From Clostridiaceae bacterium (GTDB lineage: Bacteria > Bacillota > Clostridia > Clostridiales > Clostridiaceae): a DNA stretch of 18,767 nt. Below are positions 1 to 6,618 of this stretch, in pieces. Position 1 is the first letter of the stretch. The number at the start of each line of letters is the position of its first letter. The notes beneath the pieces are model-generated. The model searched no databases. It was given only the letters and a program-made list of their open reading frames with translations, and had not been told where the DNA came from. Position numbers and translations under genes: made by a program. The DNA is taken from the NCBI GenBank assembly GCA_003510765.1, contig DOKV01000215.1, positions 1 through 18,767 of the forward strand, given 5' to 3'.

Positions 1-33
1 AAGAAAAAATATGTTAAGAAGGAGTGAGATAAT

Positions 34-1044
34 ATGTCTTACAACAATGCACTGATTTATCTAACAGATAACATAGGGATTGTTACAGACCTTGGACAAG
101 TAGATACTTCAAGTATGCCATTTTATTTAAAAACTGAGTTTGAATATCGAAGAATTGAGATTTTAAGAAAAAAGATAATTTTAGCGATTCTTCGAATAAG
201 TGGTGACATTACAATCGATAGACTTAAAAAAAGAAAAAATACAATGATGCAGTTCATCAATTCTGATGAATCAGTTGTTTTCGTTTTTGATGAGATTACT
301 AACTATCAGAGAAGACGATTAATTGAAGAGCAATTGTCGTTTGTCGTACTTGGTAAAACAATTTTCATTCTTGAACTTGGCACAATTTTTTCAGAAAGAA
401 CAATAGCGAAGTATCATAGGCAAGTAAACCTTAAAGAAGAGCAAATGAAACCAACGACACAAGCATTATTCCTTTACTTAATTAGAACTCAGGACTTTTC
501 ATCATCGATGACGGAAATTGCAATTAAACTTTCGGTATCCATTATGTCCATATCCAGAGCATTTGCAGATCTAAGAAAATTAGGGCTCATAAAGCAGACC
601 AACGAATCTGAAAACACTTCTTATAAACTAAATGGGAAGAGAAGCGAAGTTTGGGATAAGGCTCTGCCTGCCATGGCGAGTCCTGTGTTTAAAACGGTAT
701 ATGTTGATCAGACAAGTTTAGAAAAGGAGCAGATAGAATTACTTTCGCTATCTGGAGAATCAGCTCTGTCCAGATATTCAATGCTATCAGCCCCAAAGAA
801 TACTGTGTATGGGATTCATAAGAACCTGTTTGCTGCGAAATTCAAGAACGTGATAATATTGCCAATTAGAGATGAGAATACAATCACCATCCAGCTCTTA
901 ACTCACTCCCTTTTTACCAGAGGCGGCTGTTTTGATGAACTATCTACCGCACTAATACTAATTGATGAACCAGATGAACGCGTTAATGGTGAAGTGGAAA
1001 GCATGCTTGATCATTATTTTGGAGAAGAGGTCACTAATGAGTAA
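34..1044 (+). CDS. Putative antitoxin/regulator of an AbiE-like pair (winged-helix protein)
   Basis: This 336-residue protein is probably the DNA-binding antitoxin partner of the nucleotidyltransferase encoded just downstream. A winged-helix segment is visible at about residues 140-200, with a recognition-helix-like stretch at 159-188 (MTEIAIKLSVSIMSISRAF) followed by a LRKLGLIKQ wing, as in MarR/GntR-type regulators. The N-terminal 130 residues and the C-terminal 130 residues match no family I can name. The start is supported by an AAGGAG site at 19-24. The stop overlaps the start of the next gene by 8 bases (ATGAGTAA), the usual arrangement of antitoxin-toxin operons. Base use is more AT-rich than in the genes after 2.5 kb, consistent with acquisition. 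The antitoxin role rests on the neighbour and the winged helix, not on a direct family match. Confidence 0.7.
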   Translation: MSYNNALIYLTDNIGIVTDLGQVDTSSMPFYLKTEFEYRRIEILRKKIILAILRISGDITIDRLKKRKNTMMQFINSDESVVFVFDEITNYQRRRLIEEQLSFVVLGKTIFILELGTIFSERTIAKYHRQVNLKEEQMKPTTQALFLYLIRTQDFSSSMTEIAIKLSVSIMSISRAFADLRKLGLIKQTNESENTSYKLNGKRSEVWDKALPAMASPVFKTVYVDQTSLEKEQIELLSLSGESALSRYSMLSAPKNTVYGIHKNLFAAKFKNVIILPIRDENTITIQLLTHSLFTRGGCFDELSTALILIDEPDERVNGEVESMLDHYFGEEVTNE

Positions 1045-1813
1045 AGTTAAGGCAATTGGAAAAAGAGAACTTGACACCTTCAAGTTTCATTTTAATGAAT
1101 ATAAAGACCAGTATGTGCTTATAGGTGGGAGTGCGACGAAATTAGTGCTTGAAGAGGCGGATTTAAACGCTCGAGCCACTAAAGACCTTGATATCGTCCT
1201 ATGTACGAAAGCTTTGACTAGAGAATTTGTCATCAAGTTTTGGGAGTTCATCAAAGCGGGCGGATATGAGATTAAGAGACGCTCAAATGGGAATAGCATT
1301 TATTACCGATTTGAAAAGCCGACTGACGAGAAATTTCCCTTCATGATTGAGCTACTTTCTGAAAAAGTTGAGTATTTCGAAGAAACGAATCAAACAGTGC
1401 TACCGCTTGTGGTAAATGATGATATTATCAGTTTATCCGCAATCATTATGAACCGTGAATATTATGATTTTCTCATGTCGAACAAGACCGAACTCGATGG
1501 AATTATAATCGCAGATGAAAGGTTATTAATTCCGCTTAAAGTTTCTGCATATCATGATCTCCGTAGAAGAAGAGAAGCGGGTGAGAACGTCAAAGGCGAC
1601 GATATTAGAAAGCATAGAAACGACGCTATAAGGCTTTCTGTTCTTCTTACTGATGTTCCCATGAATAATGTGCCAACTATCATTAGAGACGAAATTAGAG
1701 TATTTACTGACGAATTATCCGATGATGGCAGCTTATTGAGAAACTTAGGAATAAACTCATTAAGCATTGAGTCAATAAAGAACCTACTGAGAAGTGTTTA
1801 TAACGTTTTTTAG
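1037..1813 (+). CDS. AbiEii/MenT-like nucleotidyltransferase (putative toxin)
   Basis: This 258-residue protein has the layout of AbiEii/AbiGii-type nucleotidyltransferase toxins. A GGSA motif lies at residues 30-33, followed by the metal-binding pair D50 and D52 in ATKDLDIVL. A possible third acid is E105 in PFMIELLS. A conserved lysine sits at K168 in LLIPLKVSAYHDL, and a KHRND motif at 192-196 is typical of the family C-terminal to the core. Characterised MenT members transfer nucleotides to tRNA; whether this one does is unknown. I chose the ATG at 1037, not the in-frame ATG at 962, because GGAGAAGAGG at 1021-1030 is a good ribosome binding site and the 8-base overlap with the upstream gene indicates coupling. 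All key residues are present, so the enzyme appears intact. Confidence 0.82.
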   Translation: MSKVKAIGKRELDTFKFHFNEYKDQYVLIGGSATKLVLEEADLNARATKDLDIVLCTKALTREFVIKFWEFIKAGGYEIKRRSNGNSIYYRFEKPTDEKFPFMIELLSEKVEYFEETNQTVLPLVVNDDIISLSAIIMNREYYDFLMSNKTELDGIIIADERLLIPLKVSAYHDLRRRREAGENVKGDDIRKHRNDAIRLSVLLTDVPMNNVPTIIRDEIRVFTDELSDDGSLLRNLGINSLSIESIKNLLRSVYNVF

Positions 1814-1943
1814 TATTTCACTTTCGGCATAATTTAAACAAAAAGAACAGGTAGCTTCATAACATAATTAAAACACTATTTTCATTTTAGAAGAGACCAT
1901 CGGGAAAGTACCTAATTGACCTCTAAAAAGAACAAACATGACG

Positions 1944-1988
1944 AAAAGCTAGAAATGCCGTTTATGTTGGGCCCTTTCTAGCTTTTTT
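1944..1988 (+). terminator. Rho-independent terminator after the AbiE-like pair
   Basis: A perfect 12-base stem, AAAAGCTAGAAA (1944-1955) with TTTCTAGCTTTT (1975-1986), encloses a 19-base loop and runs into a T tract (1983-1988). It lies about 130 bases after the toxin stop. No gene is seen between the two. Confidence 0.85.
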
Positions 1989-2079
1989 ATATGGATTTTG
2001 TTTTTGTCTCAGTTATGTCTAATTTTTGAGCATGACAAAAACAGGGTTGATCCAGAGGCAATTGTTATAATTAGGTCAT

Positions 2080-2362
2080 GCTGTTTGTCATTTTTTCCTT
2101 CCAAGAGCCCGTATGCTCCAGCTTTCTTGTAAGCGCTACTCCATCGGTCCCGAGTACTCTTAATCCTCTTAATCCCAAGAACCTCTATCGGGAAGCCATG
2201 GGTCTCGAAGATATCTATTGCCAACTTTCTCTATTTGTAGGATTTGATGAAAATCTCTTTAAACACTTCCGTGTATAGGATGCATTTTGGGCTAACGGAT
2301 TGGACATAGAAGTTCTTTGACAGTTCTTCCACTTCTTCTTTTGCAAACAGTTTCTTGCTCAT
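2080..2362 (-). pseudogene. Decayed IS3-family transposase OrfA fragment
   Basis: Reading the minus strand from an ATG at 2362, behind a good GAGGAGG site, gives an N-terminus typical of IS3-family OrfA proteins (MSKKLFAKEEVEELSKN), then an in-frame TAG at 2231-2233. The reading continues in the same frame with the helix-turn-helix part LAIDIFETHGFPIEVLGI, RDRWSSAYKKAGAYG and LLEGKND. After that, near 2080, similarity to the family is lost. No OrfB (DDE catalytic) part is present. The remnant is therefore broken by one nonsense codon and truncated at its 3' end. A TGTACTGGG on the minus strand at 2405-2397 could be the left terminal inverted repeat, since IS150-group ends begin similarly. The matching right end was not found. 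Confidence 0.75.
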
Positions 2363-2412
2363 CTGGTTACCCTCCTCAATCCTAGCCTAATTTTCTCCCA
2401 GTACAACAAAAC

Positions 2413-2460
2413 TACCCTATAACTTAGCAACCTTTTTGGGGTTATCTATGTTATAGGGTA
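2413..2460 (-). terminator. Inverted-repeat hairpin, possible terminator of the GNAT gene
   Basis: A perfect 11-base inverted repeat, TACCCTATAAC (2413-2423) and GTTATAGGGTA (2450-2460), has a nested AACC/GGTT pair inside. On the minus strand it lies about 41 bases after the acetyltransferase stop and is followed by a T-rich stretch (TAGTTTTGTTG). It sits just outside the likely left end of the IS remnant, so it could instead be linked to the insertion. The stem is AT-rich, so confidence is moderate to low. Confidence 0.45.
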
Positions 2461-2500
2461 TATATTGTTGCCTGGTTTTGCAAGGACTCCTTTTTGCCTT

Positions 2501-3067
2501 TTACAAGCTAGGATCTTTCTGCTCTAAAAGGGCCTCTCTTATGTTAAAATACTCTTCTCTCTTCATGGAATAACATCGGTCATCCACGATTTCTCCATCC
2601 ACTAAAATAGAGCATGCTCGAAGGACGCCTTCAAAATGAAAGCCTGCCTTTTCTAAGACTCTTTGAGATTGCACATTAAAGGGATAATGATAAGCAGAGA
2701 CTAGGTTCAGCTGAAGGGTCTCAAAGGCATAGGCCAATAGTCCCTCTAGTGCTTCAGGCATATAGCCTTTTCCCCAATACCTACTGGAAAGCACATAACC
2801 CACCATCTTTGCTCCTTTATATTCTCTTTTACGATCTTCATGAAGACCTAAGGAGCCTACTACTTTACCGGAAGCTTTTTCCACCAAAGCAAAGACTTCG
2901 TCTCCTGCCATGAAATTTCCCAAGATATCTTTGGATTCTTCTAGTGTGGCATGGGTTTTCCACCCTGCAGGAGGGCCTACTTTGGGGTCTTTGGCATACT
3001 CATGGAAATCTTGAAGATCTTTCTCTTCAAAGGGTCGCATTACTAATCTTTTGGTCTCTAGCATCAT
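2501..3067 (-). CDS. GNAT-family N-acetyltransferase (RimJ/RimL-like)
   Basis: This 188-residue protein is an acetyl-CoA-dependent N-acetyltransferase of the RimJ/RimL type. The N-terminus LETKRLVMRPFEEKDLQDF is characteristic. The acetyl-CoA pyrophosphate-binding motif appears at about residues 96-106 (RYWGKGYMPEA), and the typical N-x-x-S-x-R-V-L-E-K-A-G-F segment lies at 131-143. Members acetylate ribosomal protein N-termini or small amines; the substrate cannot be told here. The start is one of two tandem ATGs after GAGGTGAGG, and the first is used. The gene follows the Crp/Fnr gene on the same strand with a 63-base gap, so it may be cotranscribed or have its own weak promoter. Confidence 0.9.
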   Translation of the reverse strand: MMLETKRLVMRPFEEKDLQDFHEYAKDPKVGPPAGWKTHATLEESKDILGNFMAGDEVFALVEKASGKVVGSLGLHEDRKREYKGAKMVGYVLSSRYWGKGYMPEALEGLLAYAFETLQLNLVSAYHYPFNVQSQRVLEKAGFHFEGVLRACSILVDGEIVDDRCYSMKREEYFNIREALLEQKDPSL

Positions 3068-3130
3068 TTCCTCACCTCTTTATATATCTATCATACCGTA
3101 CATTCCCTTTTAGGCATACCATTAGAAGAC

Positions 3131-3790
3131 TCAAGAATTGCTATTTTTTAGGGTGATGGAGTTCTTATCAAAGGTCAAGATCCCTTCTTCTCTTAACTTT
3201 TGTAATTCTCGGCTCAAAGAAGTTCTCTCGACCAAAAGCTTTTCCGCCAATTGCTTTTTACTCATGGACAGCATCACTTGGCTGGTCCCTGTTTTATCAG
3301 CTTCTTTTTCCAAATAGCTGAGAAGCCTCTTTCTTAAGGTGGTTTTGGACAATGCTTTGATCTTCTCTGTGAGCAAGATGGTTTTGTCTGAAATCGCATG
3401 AAGGTATCCCATCAAAAAATCCTCTTCCTTCAAAAGAAATAAAATTCCTTCTTTGGAGATCCGAAGAAGCACTGTATCTTCCCGAGCAAATAGTGTCATG
3501 GGATAGAAGGGAGCTTTAGAAAATAAAAGGTTGGCCCCAAAAAGATCTCCTGTGAAAAACTGTTCAAAGTGTAGCTGACTACCTTCTTCTTCCAAGTGAT
3601 CTATGGAAATTTTCCCCTGAACTACTACATCTACGGTGCCTACAGATTCTCCTTGGATACAAATACAAGCATTCTTCGCATATTTTCTTCGCTCCACAGG
3701 ATGGGCTTCTAAAAAAGCCATGAGTACATCCTCTGCCAGAGCATCAAAAAGCGGGATTCTCTGTAGATCCTGTAAATATTCCTTGAACAT
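3131..3790 (-). CDS. Crp/Fnr-family transcriptional regulator
   Basis: This 219-residue regulator has a cyclic-nucleotide-binding-type beta-roll at about residues 10-120 (QRIPLFDAL near the start, then FTGDLFGANLLF), a dimerisation helix at about 125-150, and a C-terminal helix-turn-helix at about 177-203 (MSKKQLAEKLLVERTSLSRE). It lacks an Fnr-type N-terminal cysteine cluster; the only cysteines seen are near residues 42-44. I chose the ATG at 3790 rather than an upstream TTG at 3805 because GGGGAGAAGA sits just before it. It is divergent from the cupin gene. The GTTAC-N4-GTAAC palindrome between them is a candidate binding site, probably activating the cupin gene and possibly overlapping this gene's own promoter. 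The effector is unknown. Confidence 0.9.
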   Translation of the reverse strand: MFKEYLQDLQRIPLFDALAEDVLMAFLEAHPVERRKYAKNACICIQGESVGTVDVVVQGKISIDHLEEEGSQLHFEQFFTGDLFGANLLFSKAPFYPMTLFAREDTVLLRISKEGILFLLKEEDFLMGYLHAISDKTILLTEKIKALSKTTLRKRLLSYLEKEADKTGTSQVMLSMSKKQLAEKLLVERTSLSRELQKLREEGILTFDKNSITLKNSNS

Positions 3791-3809
3791 TCTTCTCCCC
3801 CCCAAATAT

Positions 3810-3823
3810 GTTACATCGGTAAC
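3810..3823. promoter_or_regulatory. Candidate Crp/Fnr operator (GTTAC-N4-GTAAC)
   Basis: A perfect palindrome with 5-base arms, GTTAC (3810-3814) and GTAAC (3819-3823), separated by ATCG, lies between the divergent Crp/Fnr and cupin genes. Its centre, 3816.5, is at -41.5 relative to the start predicted from the TATACT box, the classical class II activator position. Confidence 0.6.
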
Positions 3824-3845
3824 GCCTTATCTTAGATATGGCCAG

Positions 3846-3851
3846 TATACT
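3846..3851 (+). promoter_or_regulatory. Predicted -10 element of the cupin gene
   Basis: TATACT matches the -10 consensus well and would place transcription start near 3858. The hexamer 17 bases upstream (CGCCTT) is a poor -35 element, so this promoter probably needs an activator. Confidence 0.5.
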
Positions 3852-3884
3852 GTAGTTATTATGGAAAAGAAAGAGGAGAACACA

Positions 3885-4220
3885 ATGTTAGAAACCATTT
3901 ATACCTATTCCCTAGAAGATGGTAAAAAAGTAGAAAAGCTTTTTGACCACCCCCATGCCATGATCAATCATATGGTGTTCCCAAAAGGGGAAGGCCTACC
4001 TGAACATTTTTCCAATTCCAATGTTTATATGGTCATCGTGAGAGGTACCTTAACCCTTCAATTAGGCGATCAAGAACCCCATCATTATCAAAAGGGAGAA
4101 CTGGTGAACATCCCCTATAAAGTAAAGATGAATGTGGGGAACAGCCACCAGGAAACCTTAGAGATCTTTGTGATCAAAGCCCCTACACCACTGAAATATC
4201 TAGAGGATCTGAAAGGATAA
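3885..4220 (+). CDS. Small cupin-domain protein
   Basis: This 111-residue protein is a single small cupin barrel. The first cupin motif is recognisable at residues 35-61 (GEGLPEHFSNSNVYMVIVRG, then LQLG). It has only one of the usual two histidines (H41), and the second motif near residues 71-86 lacks its histidine. A full metal site is therefore doubtful, and the protein may be a sensor or binding protein rather than an enzyme. The open frame extends upstream to 3636, but AGAGGAG at 3871-3877 and the divergent promoter support the ATG at 3885. It is likely controlled by the adjacent Crp/Fnr regulator. Confidence 0.85.
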   Translation: MLETIYTYSLEDGKKVEKLFDHPHAMINHMVFPKGEGLPEHFSNSNVYMVIVRGTLTLQLGDQEPHHYQKGELVNIPYKVKMNVGNSHQETLEIFVIKAPTPLKYLEDLKG

Positions 4221-4253
4221 CCAAAGAAAACCCCATAGAAGAACCAAGGAGAA

Positions 4254-4291
4254 AAAGAGGATAGACCCCACACCAGGGGCCTGTCCTCTTT
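4254..4291. terminator. Bidirectional terminator between the cupin gene and pcm
   Basis: The arms AAAGAGGA (4254-4261) and TCCTCTTT (4284-4291), with an inner CCCC/GGGG, form a stem of about 16 pairs with one mismatch and a 6-base loop. T-rich sequence follows on the minus strand (TTTTTCTCC) and, more weakly, on the plus strand. It can end the convergent cupin and pcm transcripts. Confidence 0.7.
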
Positions 4292-4314
4292 AAACTTTTG
4301 AGAGCTTTCTTCCC

Positions 4315-4896
4315 TCAAAATCCATCCTCTCCCAACAGCTCCACAAACCGCACGTAAGCATGCTCTGTTATGAACACTTCTCCATGACTTTTCTCCACCA
4401 AGAAGAGCTTTTGCAGCCCTTTCTCGCCCACAGGAAGGACCATCTTGCCTTGGGGCTTCAACTGTGCCACGAGAGCCTTTGGTATTCTCCTACCCGCTGC
4501 TGTGACCATGATCCGGTCATAGGGTCCTTTCTCTGGCCATCCATAGGTCCCATCGGCTACTTGTTATTGGATATTTGCCATGCCCAATTCTTCTAAGCGC
4601 TCTCTTGCTTCTTTTTGCAGCGCTGAAAGGCGCTCCACCGTATATACCTCTTTGGCCACCAAAGAGAGCAGTGCCGTTTGATACCCAGATCCAGTCCCAA
4701 TTTCCAGGACGCGATGCTCTTTGTCCACCTGAAGAAGCGCTGTCATTTTCAGTACCAAGCTAGGCTGAGAAATGGTTTGGCCCAGGCCGATGGGTAAAGG
4801 TTTGTCTAAGGTTGCTTCTCCCTTCCATGCCTTGTGCAGAAAGAAGGCACGGTCTAGGGACTTAAATTTTTCCATAAGAAACGTCTCCATCATCAT
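4315..4896 (-). pseudogene. pcm: Protein-L-isoaspartate O-methyltransferase, interrupted by an in-frame TAA
   Basis: The family repairs damaged aspartyl residues by SAM-dependent methylation. The N-terminal half, starting at the ATG at 4896 behind AAGGAGGGG, carries GQTISQPS (residues 39-46) and SAM motif I VLEIGTGSGYQ (63-73). It then hits a TAA at 4566-4564 (codon 111). The same frame continues without a shift through QVADGTYGWPEKGPYDRI, VTAAGRRIPKAL, LVLPVGEKGLQ-like sequence and VRFVELLGEDGF, all normal for Pcm. The full length of about 193 codons is slightly short but otherwise complete. One substitution, for example a tyrosine codon changed to TAA, would explain it. It is either a recent pseudogene or a sequencing error. 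It lies convergent to the cupin gene. Confidence 0.85.
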
Positions 4897-4940
4897 TTCC
4901 CCTCCTTGCCTACACATTACCACAAAGAGACGACAATGCA

Positions 4941-4984
4941 AGAAAGGGAGAGCCTCCGCTCATAGAGCGCTTCTCTCCCTTTTC
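4941..4984 (-). terminator. Terminator after the NifX-like gene
   Basis: AAAGGGAGAG (4943-4952) pairs perfectly with CTCTCCCTTT (4973-4982), with a nested CGCT/AGCG stem in the loop. It lies directly after the NifX-like stop on the minus strand and is followed there by CTTTCTTG, a modest T tract. Confidence 0.7.
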
Positions 4985-5000
4985 TAGATCAGACGGATCA

Positions 5001-5375
5001 TTACTGATGATTTCTACAGTGATGGGCATGTCCTTCTTCATGATCATGACCTGCACAAGGCACTCCTGTGGACAAAAGCTCTCCTGCTACATAAGCCTTT
5101 AGTGCGGCCTCCGGATCTCCTTGAACCCCACTAATCACTTCTATATTACCAGCTTCAAGCTTTTTCACAGCCCCTTCACCAAGGCCTCCTGTGAGAAGTA
5201 CGGATACCTTTTCCTTCAGGAGTAGTCCTGGCAATGAGCCTTTCTCCCGTTCTGGACGCTCCAAAAAACCAAGGGCCTGTACCTCATTCTCTTTTTTTTC
5301 AAAGAGAAGAAACCCTTCACTTTGTCCAAAATGCGCCGATACCTGTTCTTCAAGAATAGCCACTGCGATTTTCAT
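5001..5375 (-). CDS. NifX/NafY-like dinitrogenase iron-molybdenum cofactor-binding family protein
   Basis: This 124-residue protein has the single-domain fold of the family that includes NifX, NafY and the small archaeal MTH1175-type proteins. It starts with MKIAVAILEEQVSAHFGQSEG, typical of the family, and has VSVLLTGGLGEGAVKKLE at about 57-73, followed by IEVISGVQGDPEAALKAY. The C-terminal tail from residue 107 is rich in histidine and cysteine (CAGHDHEEGHAHHC), suggesting metal or Fe-S cluster binding. No nitrogenase genes are present, so a general Fe-S or metal cofactor role is more likely than nitrogen fixation. Its ATG at 5375 follows AGGGGAA. It is 21 bases after the DUF134 gene and almost certainly cotranscribed with it. 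Confidence 0.9.
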   Translation of the reverse strand: MKIAVAILEEQVSAHFGQSEGFLLFEKKENEVQALGFLERPEREKGSLPGLLLKEKVSVLLTGGLGEGAVKKLEAGNIEVISGVQGDPEAALKAYVAGELLSTGVPCAGHDHEEGHAHHCRNHQ

Positions 5376-5396
5376 GTTCTTTTCCCCTTTTCTTGT

Positions 5397-5774
5397 TTAT
5401 TCACAGCCACAAGGGTTTTCTTCTAAATTTTGGCAGCACCCACGCTTTTGTCCATTTCTTTCACTACAGCGTCTTTGCCCTTCTCCAATTTTCACTTCTC
5501 CACCTTCAATTTTTAAGGTGAGACCAAAAACCAGTACCTCAGAAAGCTTCTTTCTTGCTGTAGCATAAATGCTTTGTACCGTGGTTCGTGCGACGCCCAT
5601 GATGGCTGCACATTCTTCTTGGGTCAATCCTTCATAATCCATGAGTCTGATGGCTTCATACTCATCTATAGTCATCACCAGCACTTCTTCCCCCTGGTGA
5701 GCCTTCTTCATAGGACCAAAAGTATCAATCTCTGGTACGCAGCAAACTCTTCTCCATTTCATGGGTCTTGCCAT
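5397..5774 (-). CDS. DUF134 family helix-turn-helix protein
   Basis: This 125-residue protein belongs to the DUF134/UPF0251 family. It has the standard start MARPMKWRRVCCVPEIDTFG, a conserved MTIDEYEAIRLMDYEGLTQE block at residues 34-53, and a sigma-70 region 4-like helix-turn-helix at about 50-77 (AAIMGVARTTVQSIYATARKKL). The C-terminal tail contains several cysteines (C103, C113, C114, C122, C124) that could bind metal. It is commonly found next to NifX-like genes, as here, and is inferred to regulate them. I chose the ATG at 5774 because GGGAGGAAG precedes it; an upstream start at 5798 would fall in the leader. The promoter contains two inverted repeats that suggest autoregulation. Confidence 0.9.
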   Translation of the reverse strand: MARPMKWRRVCCVPEIDTFGPMKKAHQGEEVLVMTIDEYEAIRLMDYEGLTQEECAAIMGVARTTVQSIYATARKKLSEVLVFGLTLKIEGGEVKIGEGQRRCSERNGQKRGCCQNLEENPCGCE

Positions 5775-5791
5775 GGTTTCTTCCTCCCTCA

Positions 5792-5806
5792 GGACCATCT
5801 AGGTCC
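5792..5806. promoter_or_regulatory. Inverted repeat at the predicted transcription start of DUF134
   Basis: GGACC (5792-5796) and GGTCC (5802-5806), separated by 5 bases, lie directly after the -10 box, a position suited to a repressor operator. The link to DUF134 is inference. Confidence 0.4.
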
Positions 5807-5834
5807 ATTCTACTCTTTTTATGACATATGTCAA
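5807..5834 (-). promoter_or_regulatory. Predicted promoter of the DUF134-NifX operon
   Basis: On the minus strand, TTGACA (5834-5829) and TAGAAT (5812-5807) are separated by 16 bases, placing the start near 5800. A perfect 12-base palindrome TGACATATGTCA (5822-5833) overlaps the -35 box. Confidence 0.6.
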
Positions 5835-5843
5835 TAATTTAAC

Positions 5844-6617
5844 TTACTCAAAAATGATCTGATTTCGTTCATTATATAAGGTTCTATAACCAAAATAAAG
5901 GGCAGAAAACACCGATAGACACACCACGGTGGTGATGGCAATCATGATGGCGATTTGATAAAGTATGGCCGTCATGGGTAAGGTCCCCGACAAAATCTGT
6001 CCCGTCATCATGCCTGGTAAAGAGATGATGCCCATACCCAGCATGGAATTCATGGTAGGTAGTAGCGCTGTCTCTAAAGCATTGTTCACAAAGGGGAGTA
6101 AGATTTTTCTTGGGGCAACCCCCACATAAAGAAGCGACTCGATGCGATTTCTTTGCGCGGCGAGACTCTCTCTAAAAGTTTTCAAAGCAAGGGTTAAGCC
6201 TGTCATGGCATTCCCAAAAATCATACCGCTGAGGGGAATGGTGTATTGAGGATTAAAGAAATCCATACCTACCACTATTTGTACAAAGAAAAAGACGACT
6301 AGGGTCCCTGCGCAAGCTAAAGAAAGACCAATGGCCAGTTTAAACTTCTGATTAATCCCTTTGTTTTTCCCGAGTACCCGCAAGGTAGCAAAAGTGGTCA
6401 TGGCCAGAATGTAGGCCACGGTGAAAAGCGGATGGGGATTCCCCAAAATATAGGTCAACACAAGACCTGCCAGCACCAACTGAACCGTCATCCGGAAGCT
6501 GGCCAAGAGCAGTAGTTTTGTTTGGTTGATCTGGGCCTTCTTCATGATGAAGAGTACCACCAATAGGAGGAGATAAATGATGGCAAATTGCCCTATGGTC
6601 ATTTCAACAACCCCCAT
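5844..6617 (-). CDS. fetB: FetB-type ABC transporter permease (YbbM family)
   Basis: This 257-residue protein is a hydrophobic permease of the FetB/YbbM family, with about six to seven membrane segments. Recognisable family stretches include LLLASFRMTVQLVLAGLVL (about residues 36-54), GMIFGNAMTGLTLALKTF (about 151-168) and LPTMNSMLGMGIISLPGMM. In Escherichia coli FetAB is linked to iron export under oxidative stress; other members are only annotated by similarity. It follows the ATPase gene with one base between stop and start, so the pair is coupled. The ATG at 6617 is preceded by AAGGAGGGG. A later in-frame ATG at 6602 is less well placed. Confidence 0.92.
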   Translation of the reverse strand: MGVVEMTIGQFAIIYLLLLVVLFIMKKAQINQTKLLLLASFRMTVQLVLAGLVLTYILGNPHPLFTVAYILAMTTFATLRVLGKNKGINQKFKLAIGLSLACAGTLVVFFFVQIVVGMDFFNPQYTIPLSGMIFGNAMTGLTLALKTFRESLAAQRNRIESLLYVGVAPRKILLPFVNNALETALLPTMNSMLGMGIISLPGMMTGQILSGTLPMTAILYQIAIMIAITTVVCLSVFSALYFGYRTLYNERNQIIFE

Positions 6618-6618
6618 A

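Noticed and set aside
962..1036. Earlier ATG for the nucleotidyltransferase
   Set aside because: No good ribosome binding site; it would overlap the upstream gene by over 80 bases. The ATG at 1037 has a GGAGAAGAGG site and a short coupling overlap.
1990..2080. Right end of the IS3 remnant
   Set aside because: TGTCTCAGTTATG near 2008 begins with TGT but does not pair convincingly with the left end, so no terminal repeat is called.
3636..3884. N-terminal extension of the cupin frame
   Set aside because: It runs through the promoter and the start of the divergent Crp/Fnr gene and has no cupin-like sequence.
4564..4566. TAA in pcm as a recoded codon
   Set aside because: Selenocysteine uses TGA and pyrrolysine TAG; TAA has no such use, and Pcm has no special residue at this place. 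A mutation or sequencing error is simpler.
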